Below, piece by piece: positions 8,503 to 16,611 of a DNA stretch of 64,000 nucleotides. Numbering within the stretch: the stretch's first letter is position 1; every line of letters starts with the position of its first letter. The translations under genes were made by a program, and so were the position numbers. This stretch comes from CP2-2F sp034436355. Its GTDB lineage: Bacteria > Chloroflexota > Anaerolineae > Aggregatilineales > UBA2796. The stretch lies in assembly GCA_034436355.1 (NCBI GenBank), contig DAOTVQ010000028.1, forward strand, positions 62,001 through 126,000, in the 5' to 3' direction. The notes under the pieces are model-generated. The model had not been told where the DNA came from and searched no databases. It saw only the letters and a program-made list of their open reading frames with translations.

Positions 8503-9512
8503 GACGCGCTGCGCTCTTGACTGGTGCGCTGTTGATCGCGCTGACGTGCGCGGTCGGCGGCGCACATGCCAACCCACAAGTGAGCCTTATGTTTGTAGGC
8601 GATATAATGCTTGGGCGCAGCCTTGAGTCCGCTGCACGTGCCGCTAACGATCCGCTCTTTGCTTTTCGGCGCGTGGCGGATATGCTCCAAAGCGCCGACC
8701 TGACCGTAGGCAACCTTGAGTGTGTGCTGAGCGATCTCGGCACGCCTGCCTACAAGGCATATCCACTGCGCTGCGCCGAAGGGCTGGAAGCACTGCGTTG
8801 GGCGAGCTTTGATGTGCTTTCACTCGCCAACAATCACGCCATGGATTTTGGTGCTGAGGCGCTTTTAGACATGATCAGCCGCTTGCGCGTGGCGGGCATT
8901 GCCACAGTCGGTGCGGGCGAGAATCTGGCGGCGGCGCGCCTGCCTGCCGTGCTGCTCAGCAACGGCGTGCGGATTGCCTTTCTGGGCTATGTGAACGTGC
9001 CGCAAGATGGTGCGCCCTTCTACTTTCGGAACGACCTAACGGCTGCCACAGCCAACAAAGCAGGCTTGGCGTGGGCAAGTGCCGATTCTGAAGGCGTGGT
9101 GATGATTCAGGCGGATGTGCGCGCTGCACAAGCCCTTGCCGATGTCGTAATTGTGCTGCTGCACGCTGGCACGGAATACACGCGCACACCGAACGCCGTG
9201 CAGCGGACGCTTGCCTACGCCGCGATGGACGCCGGCGCAGCAGCAGTGATTGGCGCGCATTCGCATGTGCTGCAAGGTGTGCAGCGCTACAAAGGCGGCA
9301 TTATCGCCTACAGCTTGGGTAACTTCGCCTTTGATATGGCGGTAGATACCTCGGCAGCGCTGCGCCTGACTGTGACTGCCAACGGCGTGCAGGGCTACGA
9401 ATGGCTACCGATTGTGATCGGGAATTATGGGCAGCCACGCCCTGCCACGCCCGAACAAGCAGCGCGCATTCACGCCGCGCTAGAGCGCCTTACCGCACAG
9501 TTGAACCGCTAG
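8499..9512 (+). CDS. CapA/PgsA-family metallophosphatase-like protein
   Basis: A 337-aa secreted or membrane-anchored member of the CapA family (poly-gamma-glutamate synthesis-type, calcineurin-like fold). A signal peptide covers about residues 1-24 (LLTGALLIALTCAVGGAHA). Family motifs are GDIMLGR (34-40), GNLEC (71-75), LANNHAMDFG (109-118) and GAHSHVLQG (252-260), which carry the predicted metal ligands. Its ATG overlaps the Clp stop as ATGA, so it is translationally coupled. The gene ends in a CTAG shared with the convergent SWIM gene. No other capsule genes are nearby, so the substrate is unknown. Confidence 0.9.
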   Translation: MRRAALLTGALLIALTCAVGGAHANPQVSLMFVGDIMLGRSLESAARAANDPLFAFRRVADMLQSADLTVGNLECVLSDLGTPAYKAYPLRCAEGLEALRWASFDVLSLANNHAMDFGAEALLDMISRLRVAGIATVGAGENLAAARLPAVLLSNGVRIAFLGYVNVPQDGAPFYFRNDLTAATANKAGLAWASADSEGVVMIQADVRAAQALADVVIVLLHAGTEYTRTPNAVQRTLAYAAMDAGAAAVIGAHSHVLQGVQRYKGGIIAYSLGNFAFDMAVDTSAALRLTVTANGVQGYEWLPIVIGNYGQPRPATPEQAARIHAALERLTAQLNR

Positions 9513-10957
9513 ACTAATCCTTGATCGCCAGCGGCGGCACGCGCCGCAAGGATATGCTCACACGGACCGAGCGCCATGATGTTTTCTTTGAAAAAGGCGC
9601 ACTCGCACTCGGCGTAACGCAGCCGTGATTCCCGATCCACGGCGATGATCACATTGTAGGTTGCGCTGCCATCGTTCACGCTCACATACACGCGAGTCTC
9701 GCCCTTGCGAACCTCAGACGGACCGTGGCTCTGCACGTCCACTGCGCCGCTCTTGACCAGCTCACGGGCGCGGATCAGGCGCGGATCAGGTGCAAGGAAG
9801 GTCTCCCAGTCCAGCGGCTCGCCAAAGAGTTCCCGTGAACGGTAGCGCCGCTTGACAGGATCATACATGGCGCGCCCTTCGCGGCACAGCCGAAAGAGCG
9901 CTGCCTCTGCCTCTGCTGCGCCGAGCAGCGTGTGCGCCTCGACCTCAGCGCGTGTGGCAGTATAGCGGCTGTTGAGGAAGTTGTAGACGGCGGCGATCTG
10001 TTCCGCGTCGAGGTCTGCTTGCGGCGCCAGCAAATCTAAGGCGCTGCTGCTCGACCAATCATTCCGCACCCAGCCGCTCAGCACAAGCGTAAAGGTGAAC
10101 TCGCCCACCTGGCAGATGTAAAAATGTGGCAAGCTGCGCCCTAGCACGCCCACCGTCACTTTATCGGCAAAGGGCAGCACATCGCGCAGCAGTTCAAGGC
10201 GTTTTCTGCCCCACAAGCGCACCACACGGTCATAGCCGCTGTAGTTTGTGCCAGTCAGCCAGAAGCGCTCGTCCCATGGCTCTAGCACAAGCGCAATCGC
10301 CTGATTGGTCTTGAACTCAAAGCGCATACCACGCGGCGGCTTGCGAGCGTTGTTCTCCATAAAGTAGCAGATGGCGCTCAGCAGATCGGCAGGGCGCACC
10401 TCAAAGGTGAAGGGGCGCATGGCAAGCGCGCTCTGCACCTGAAGAAAGCCCTTCACCCAGCTTTCGGGCAGATCAACTTTGTGTTCAAAGTGCGCCTTGC
10501 TCGCCGCACCAACCTGAGTCTGCACGCCAAAGCCACCGCCACCGACATTGAAAGTTGTGCGGCGGCTGGAGCGCAGCGCCTCTAGGCTGTTGCGCAGGGC
10601 AAAGGTGAAGTCAACGTTGGTGGTGCCGTAGGTTGGTTCGTTGGTGATCTCAAAGGCGTCGGTAGCGGCAGCCAAGCGCACATAGGCGGATTGATCGGTG
10701 CTGAACGCCTCAAAACAGACCTCATCCGGATGCACGGTGATCACAGGATCAAGCACGAAGCCGCGAAAGCTCGAACGGAAATCGCCCAAGATCACTTCGT
10801 GCATGGCATTCATCAGGCGGCGCATCAGCACAGGTTCGCGCAGCACGCCGCTGAAGTTGACGGGCGCACGGCGCGTATTGGCGGCGAAATCTACCTGCGA
10901 ACCATTGAGAGACGTGTTAACGGCTGTGGCACGGTCATAGGCAAGTGTAAAGAGCAT
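9509..10957 (-). CDS. SWIM zinc-finger protein
   Basis: A 482-aa protein whose only recognisable domain is a C-terminal SWIM finger, C451-x-C453-x12-C466-x-H468, predicted to bind zinc and nucleic acid or protein. The ~440 residues before it match no family I recognise; they include a Gly-rich stretch (NVGGGGFG) and a hydrophobic beta-rich region. AGGAGG lies 10 nt before the ATG, inside the end of the upstream gene. It is second in a two-gene unit with the giant helical-repeat protein (2-nt spacing), so they probably act together. SWIM proteins elsewhere often sit next to MoxR ATPase and VWA genes, which are absent here. Confidence 0.8.
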   Translation of the reverse strand: MLFTLAYDRATAVNTSLNGSQVDFAANTRRAPVNFSGVLREPVLMRRLMNAMHEVILGDFRSSFRGFVLDPVITVHPDEVCFEAFSTDQSAYVRLAAATDAFEITNEPTYGTTNVDFTFALRNSLEALRSSRRTTFNVGGGGFGVQTQVGAASKAHFEHKVDLPESWVKGFLQVQSALAMRPFTFEVRPADLLSAICYFMENNARKPPRGMRFEFKTNQAIALVLEPWDERFWLTGTNYSGYDRVVRLWGRKRLELLRDVLPFADKVTVGVLGRSLPHFYICQVGEFTFTLVLSGWVRNDWSSSSALDLLAPQADLDAEQIAAVYNFLNSRYTATRAEVEAHTLLGAAEAEAALFRLCREGRAMYDPVKRRYRSRELFGEPLDWETFLAPDPRLIRARELVKSGAVDVQSHGPSEVRKGETRVYVSVNDGSATYNVIIAVDRESRLRYAECECAFFKENIMALGPCEHILAARAAAGDQGLV

Positions 10958-10959
10958 GG

Positions 10960-13900
10960 TTAAACTGCCTCCTGCGCGGCGATTTGTTGTTGCAGCCGCA
11001 CATATGTGGTCAGAATATCATCAGGCACTGCCGTCCGAGCGCGGAAATCAGCAACGGCATCGAGGGCGGGCAGAATTTGGCGGGCAAAATAGGCGCCGTG
11101 CGCGGCTGCCGCTTCGAGCGCTTGCAAGACAAGGCGTTTCGTCTGACGGCGGAAGCGCCCTAACAAAAAGGCGCGCAGCGTGGGCAAATTCTCCACCACA
11201 CGCGCCGCCGCGAAGGCATCGCCAACGGTCAGCAGTTCAATGCCAAACAAGATCACATAAATGCTGGGCGATTCAAGCAGTTCGCTGATCGCCTCTGGCA
11301 CGTGCAGCCACACCTCACGGTGCTGCGTGGTCAGATACTCCCAAATCGGATTGTTTTGGCGCAAATCGTTCCAACGGCTAATCTGAAAGGCGCGCATCTG
11401 GGTGAGGACGGCGGCGGCAAAACGTACATAGCCAAGCGGATCGGTGGCGTGCAGCTTGCTGAGGAATGCCACAACCGCCTCTGAATATTGTGTCATCTTC
11501 TGCCGATCTTTTTTGGCATCGCCGCGATACCACCGCGAGGCAAGCTGACCACCAATCTGCCCAACCTCGATCAACATGCGGAAGGTGAGATAAATCAGGA
11601 AGTCGGTATCTTCGCGCTGGACTGCCTGCTTGAACAGGGCTTGGCTTGGCTGGTACAGATAGGTCTCAAGAAGTGGGCGCACGGCGCTGCCAAAGCGTTG
11701 GTAAAGTGTCTCGGCAAAATCGTCACTAATCTGCCAGCGATTGCCCCACCATCCCTGCGGTGCATCGGGCAGAATCGGCGCGACTTCCGCCAAGAATTGC
11801 GCGGCGTTGTGGCTGCGCTTGAGCAGTTCGCTAAGTGCGTTTCGCCAAAGGTTAACAGCGCCTATCTGAAAAACGACTTGCCAATAGGTGCTGTGTGTGC
11901 AGTGGCGCTCCACTGTTTTTAAGAGCGCCTGCTGTGGCTTGATCCAACTGACGTGCTGGAGGATATAAGGCATGACTGCCTCGCCGTAGCGATCTATGAA
12001 GGCGATCAGCGGACTGGAATCTTTGATTTCCCATGTGTTGCGCGGGTGAATTTCGCGCAGGCGCGCCACAATCTGATCGGCAGGCACCGCTTCTTGCCAA
12101 ATTGCCTCAAGGTTTGCCTTCCAAACCTGTTCTGTATTAGCGCGCTGATCCGCCAGAGCAGCCAAGAGCGCCTGATCGCCATGCGCCTTTGCCAGGGCGC
12201 GCAGCTTGTTAAAGTGTTGGTTGCCCCAGCTCCACCAGCCGCGCGCCTGCACATGAGCGCGCACAAAATCACCAAAGCGTTCAGGGTTGCGGCTGTAGAG
12301 CGCGCTGGCAGCCGCATCGTTTAGTTGAAGACCACGCACATCGCGCAGTTCAAGGGCTTTGGCAAGTTCCTCCTCATCGCTGAGTTCGGCTGCCAATTGG
12401 GCAATCTCTGCCTGCCAATCTTGATGGCGGGCGATAAGCGCGTAGAGCCGCGTGTAAAGCTGTGTATGCCCGTTCTGGGCGATCTCGGGCAGCAACTCAC
12501 GGATCAGGTATTCATGGCTGCGGTTCAGGTAGCGGATGAGCAGCGGCGCGAAGAAATCGCCGCCACGCCGATAAAGTTCCCGCGCCCACACATCCGCCCG
12601 TGCGCTGAAATCGCTTGCTTGGCGGCGTCCGATGGCGCTTAGCTCGCGCAGCAGCGCACCGCGATCAATATCGAGTGCCAAGAGCGCACGCAAACGCGCC
12701 TCGCTTGCCCAATTCAGGTAGCGCTCCATATAGGGCAGCACTGCCTCGCCATATTTGGCAAAAAAGGCTGCCAGAATGGTTGGCTTGCCAATCGGATCAG
12801 TCAGATGCCACATCTCTAAGGCTGCCACAATCTGATCGGCGGGCATATCAGTTGCCAGCAGTTCGCCCATTTTTGCCTGCCACTGCTCATAGGTGGCAAA
12901 TTTGCGAAAGAAGCGCGGGTAGTTGGCAGCATCGGCAGTGGCAAGCGCCTCCAGAAGGCGTGGGTAATGACCGCGTCCGTCTGTTAAATGGCGCTCTATA
13001 AAAGGCAGGGCGTGTTGCGGTGCATGGCGGTAGAGTGCGGTCGCCACCTCATCGGTTAAGCGCATCCCATAAATGTCCAAGTCGTCAAGCGCTGCATCAA
13101 GCGGCTGGTCGCTGTGCAGGGCGCTCAACACAGCTTGATTCCACCCGTCTTGATCGGAAAGGGCGCGCATCAAGGCTTTATAGGCATCCGCGTGCCGATG
13201 GCGCGCACGCTCTGCAAGGCGCTTTAACAACGGGCGGTCATCGTGGTTTATATAACGAAGCATTTCAGCAAGCATGTGCGGCGCACGCTCAAAGACGAAT
13301 TCAAGCCAGTGCGCGGAGAGGTGCTGCATCATCCGCCAACCAAGTTTAGTGTGCCATTTGTGAATGGCATTTCTATCCGTCTCAGCATCTGGAGGTGTTT
13401 GTTTAAGGGCGGCGATCTGCTCTTCAAGGTAGGCAGTGGCGTAGGACTCTACATTTTCTAAGAGGTAGCTTTCACCGCGTGCGCCAAGCTGCGCCTTAAT
13501 TTCATAGATTAGGTCGGGCGGCAAGCTCATCACTTTTTCAGGCTGCCATTGGTATAATAAGTTGGCTTTCTCTCGTTCAGCTGACTCAACGGACAGTATC
13601 TGGCGCACGCGCTCATGCCATGACTCAGGCGTGGCGCTCAACCTAAAAAGCAAGTTAGCCAACTCGCTCTCAGGCGCCGTCGCGTTGACCAACGCCGTTA
13701 ACTGCGGGTAAGGCACGTCGTGCCGAAGGGTATTTTTGAGGCGCTCAACAGCCGCTTCACCTTCCGCACGGTAGACAGCGACTGCGGTTTCGTCATCATG
13801 ATTGGGATAGGTGGCATTTAGAAAGCATCTCAGGCTTTCGAGGTTGCCTGATTGGGCGCGTGCCAGCACTTGCGCCTTCCAATAGGCGTCTGTTTGGCGC

Positions 13901-14187
13901 AAGCTGTAAAGCGCACGCCACAGGTCGTCTGCGCGGTCTGCCTCAGCACGCGCCAAAAGTGCGTCAAGCAATTCAACAGGGTGTTCTTTGGTCAGGTGGT
14001 CAATCAGAAAGCGGTGGAAGAAGTGCCGATCACGCTCGTAGAGTGCGATTGCCCACAGATCGGCGGCGGCACGGAACGGTTCGGGGTGCATTTGGGCAAG
14101 GCGCAGCAGGGCGCGCACGAGTTCCGCATTCGAGATGGGACTGTTCAATAAGCCCTCTAGCTCAGCGCGCATGGCAGGTTCAGACAT
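10960..14187 (-). CDS. Large helical-repeat protein, partner of SWIM protein (function unknown)
   Basis: A ~1075-aa, almost entirely alpha-helical protein with no catalytic motif I can see. It contains an irregular repeated unit of the form ALYxRxxxxFxPFLxxYL. From the 14187 start, cores lie near residues 49-65, 297-313, 384-401, 475-491, 538-554, 630-645, 730-747 and 828-845, with helical linkers of 40-100 residues. HEAT- or TPR-like scaffolds look like this, but no standard repeat fits. The ATG at 14187 is preferred over 14241 because AAGGGA lies 6 nt upstream and the longer N-terminus looks non-coding. It is followed 2 nt later by the SWIM gene. Confidence 0.75.
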   Translation of the reverse strand: MSEPAMRAELEGLLNSPISNAELVRALLRLAQMHPEPFRAAADLWAIALYERDRHFFHRFLIDHLTKEHPVELLDALLARAEADRADDLWRALYSLRQTDAYWKAQVLARAQSGNLESLRCFLNATYPNHDDETAVAVYRAEGEAAVERLKNTLRHDVPYPQLTALVNATAPESELANLLFRLSATPESWHERVRQILSVESAEREKANLLYQWQPEKVMSLPPDLIYEIKAQLGARGESYLLENVESYATAYLEEQIAALKQTPPDAETDRNAIHKWHTKLGWRMMQHLSAHWLEFVFERAPHMLAEMLRYINHDDRPLLKRLAERARHRHADAYKALMRALSDQDGWNQAVLSALHSDQPLDAALDDLDIYGMRLTDEVATALYRHAPQHALPFIERHLTDGRGHYPRLLEALATADAANYPRFFRKFATYEQWQAKMGELLATDMPADQIVAALEMWHLTDPIGKPTILAAFFAKYGEAVLPYMERYLNWASEARLRALLALDIDRGALLRELSAIGRRQASDFSARADVWARELYRRGGDFFAPLLIRYLNRSHEYLIRELLPEIAQNGHTQLYTRLYALIARHQDWQAEIAQLAAELSDEEELAKALELRDVRGLQLNDAAASALYSRNPERFGDFVRAHVQARGWWSWGNQHFNKLRALAKAHGDQALLAALADQRANTEQVWKANLEAIWQEAVPADQIVARLREIHPRNTWEIKDSSPLIAFIDRYGEAVMPYILQHVSWIKPQQALLKTVERHCTHSTYWQVVFQIGAVNLWRNALSELLKRSHNAAQFLAEVAPILPDAPQGWWGNRWQISDDFAETLYQRFGSAVRPLLETYLYQPSQALFKQAVQREDTDFLIYLTFRMLIEVGQIGGQLASRWYRGDAKKDRQKMTQYSEAVVAFLSKLHATDPLGYVRFAAAVLTQMRAFQISRWNDLRQNNPIWEYLTTQHREVWLHVPEAISELLESPSIYVILFGIELLTVGDAFAAARVVENLPTLRAFLLGRFRRQTKRLVLQALEAAAAHGAYFARQILPALDAVADFRARTAVPDDILTTYVRLQQQIAAQEAV

Positions 14188-14268
14188 GGCATTCCCTTTT
14201 CTGAATGTTGGAAAAGCCTTTGCATGAGGATAGTTTAGCACAAAAGTTCGGCGGAGTCTAGAGGGATG

Positions 14269-14293
14269 GGCGGGTCAGGTAATCCGACCCGCC
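14269..14293. repeat. Inverted repeat between CRISPR run and helical-repeat gene
   Basis: GGCGGGTC (14269-14276) and GACCCGCC (14286-14293) form an 8-bp stem with a 9-nt loop, 25 bases past the end of the type III run. It could end transcription of the long minus-strand run, but no T tract follows, so an operator is also possible. Confidence 0.45.
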
Positions 14294-14318
14294 ATAGCAA
14301 GGCGCTTGTGAGCAGCCT

Positions 14319-16541
14319 TTAGGATTGTTTGAGGCGCGCTTTCGCGTCTTTTGCACGAATTGGTTTGAAAGGTGGCTCGCCTTCCGTGAACTCTAGATAG
14401 ACAATGTTGTTATCGTTACGGGCGGTGCTGTCACCTTGCACGGTCACGACCTGACCGCCGTATTGTGCATCCAGCTTCACTTTGAACGGCGTGTTGGCGG
14501 GAAAACTCCCAGCAACCGTACCGAAGACCACATCGCCAATCTCGAAGGCAGCAGCTTGCGGCTGAATAACTGCCGCACGCACGCCTTGCACGCCTTTTAC
14601 CTCTGACGGGCGCGGCAACACCGGGCGATCTGTATATTCGTTTTCAGTCTCGATCTTCATATACGCGAAGTCTGCGCGCCGTTCCTGCGGCGTGAGCATG
14701 ACGCACAACTCGCGGATGCGCTCATGATCAGCAAATGTGCCACTATGGTTCATCTTTTCGCATATATAGCCCTCAAAGGCTTTGATGTACTCGTCCGCCG
14801 CCACTTTATCCGCAGCGGTTGCCCAGCCGTCACCATCGAAGAGCTGCTGGTAGCGTGCTTGGCGATCAATCAGGTGCAAGGTTGGCGTCAATTTGACGAC
14901 GCCCATGCCATAGGGCTTGCCCATCCCTAACTGATGGCGATGCTCAGCGCTGCACGGCAAGTAGAGCGCCCACGCCAACGCGCCCAGTTCGGCGTCGGTC
15001 AGATTCTCAAAGCGGACGGTGAAGCTGAAGGTTACACCTGCTTTAACAGGCTTCATGCGCGTGTGCTGTGTGTCACTGCCTTGCTGAATCTTTTTGAGTG
15101 CTTCCGCGTCTCTCTGCTCAACATCGCCTATGGTTGTGTCGCGCTGCCGCCAGTAGAGCTTGTGTCCGCGCAGCTTTGGGGAGCGCGGCTTGGTGGTGGC
15201 ATAGTGATGTAGGGCGGCTTTGGAGCGGTAGGCTTCTTCAGGTTGTTCAAGGTAGTGTTGGAAGGTAGTCACTTTAGGACCACCGAGAATCTTTGGGATG
15301 AATTCACGTTCGTAGAAGCCGTTCGGTGCCTTGTCAACCACAGCATCTGAAACGCTGACGCGAGAGGCATAGGCGCGGCGTTTATCGCCTTGCGGAATGT
15401 CTTTTGTCTCCTTCGCTTTGTCAACGTAGCCGAAGATTGCCTCCGCCATATCGTAGTGATCGGGGCGCTCTCGAACTGCCGCTGGGATGAAATCACGCGG
15501 TGTGACGGCGCGCACAGCACGCTTGCCGTCTTTCGTCTCGGTCAGGGTTGCCGGGATGCGGAAAAACGGCGCATGACCAAAGTAGATCACCATCTCGCCT
15601 TCACCAGAGCGCGGCGGGATGTAAAAAACGGGGCGCCCAGCGACAAGGCAACCAAATTCTGGATCGAACGGCGGCTCCTGCAAGAAGGGCGTCAAACCAT
15701 CGCGGTAGTCCTCAACAGCTTGCGGATCAATCTGCACACGCGGTGACCGCGCATCCGCTTCAAAGACGATCACAAAGTTCTTGCGCCCTGTTTTAACGCG
15801 CCCACGCGACTCGCTGCTTGATTCTGCCATGTTGCCCGTGCAGACCAGCACACCATCGCGGCGCTCGCCCTGCCTTGGCGTGCGAACACTGGCGCGCAAG
15901 CCCGCACGTCCGCTCTGGGGTGGTTCAGCAAGCATCACGTCAAGGTATTGCACGCGGTAATCGGCGCTGTTGAGGTGAATGATGCCCTGAAGACGGCTGA
16001 CCGCTTCAGCAACATTGCCTCTGTCGTCCAGATCGCGCACTTTGGCGAATGTTTTACCTTGCTGTTTAGCAGCAGGGCGAATGAACCACTTATCGCCGTC
16101 GCGCTCTAGGAAGCCTGCTTCTACATACCTGCCAAGCTGACCAAGTGTGCTTTTGTAGTCTTCACCGAGCGGATCGTCTGCCTTAGCAGCCACCGCACGG
16201 AAGAAGATTTTCGGCTTATTGCTGACTCGCCCCATTTTCCCAAACGCCACGATCTCCACCAGACTCCGCAACATGCCGCGCAGCGAACTGCCCGGGATGA
16301 CAGGCTTGCCGTTGCGCTGGAAGAAATCGGGCTTGTTCTTGTACTGATCGGCTTGCGCCGCCTCAGCTTCGGTCAACATGCCGCGGATGTAGAGCGGCGT
16401 CTCGGTGGTGAGTGTGACGGTGAAGTATCCGCTGTGCCGATCTGTGTGGTAGCGGTCGTGATCGGGCAGCGGCTCAGCAGGCACAACTTTCTCCGGCAGT
16501 GGCACGAAATTGTAGGGCGCGTGTGCAGGTTGACGGCTCAT
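14319..16541 (-). CDS. Type III-D RAMP protein, TIGR03986-like (copy A)
   Basis: A 740-aa CRISPR-associated RAMP (Cas7-group) protein likely to be part of the type III-D complex. The N-terminal RAMP region has the Gly-rich signature IPGSSLRGMLRSLVE; a second RAMP region around residues 480-570 has MGKPYGMGVV. About 100 C-terminal residues (GDVVFGTVAGSF onward) look like an added beta-barrel/OB-type domain and are absent from the paralogue. It is the last gene of the run. AAGGAG lies upstream of the ATG. The ends are almost identical at DNA level to the gene at 16612-18471 while the centre has diverged strongly. I assign the family from motif pattern and neighbours; the exact position in the complex is unknown. 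Confidence 0.78.
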   Translation of the reverse strand: MSRQPAHAPYNFVPLPEKVVPAEPLPDHDRYHTDRHSGYFTVTLTTETPLYIRGMLTEAEAAQADQYKNKPDFFQRNGKPVIPGSSLRGMLRSLVEIVAFGKMGRVSNKPKIFFRAVAAKADDPLGEDYKSTLGQLGRYVEAGFLERDGDKWFIRPAAKQQGKTFAKVRDLDDRGNVAEAVSRLQGIIHLNSADYRVQYLDVMLAEPPQSGRAGLRASVRTPRQGERRDGVLVCTGNMAESSSESRGRVKTGRKNFVIVFEADARSPRVQIDPQAVEDYRDGLTPFLQEPPFDPEFGCLVAGRPVFYIPPRSGEGEMVIYFGHAPFFRIPATLTETKDGKRAVRAVTPRDFIPAAVRERPDHYDMAEAIFGYVDKAKETKDIPQGDKRRAYASRVSVSDAVVDKAPNGFYEREFIPKILGGPKVTTFQHYLEQPEEAYRSKAALHHYATTKPRSPKLRGHKLYWRQRDTTIGDVEQRDAEALKKIQQGSDTQHTRMKPVKAGVTFSFTVRFENLTDAELGALAWALYLPCSAEHRHQLGMGKPYGMGVVKLTPTLHLIDRQARYQQLFDGDGWATAADKVAADEYIKAFEGYICEKMNHSGTFADHERIRELCVMLTPQERRADFAYMKIETENEYTDRPVLPRPSEVKGVQGVRAAVIQPQAAAFEIGDVVFGTVAGSFPANTPFKVKLDAQYGGQVVTVQGDSTARNDNNIVYLEFTEGEPPFKPIRAKDAKARLKQS

Positions 16542-16611
16542 GCTCAGACTCCTTATTGGTACAAGCTGTTAACGTACATGGTTGTAATCCCAAAAATGAT
16601 TGCTACGTCAA

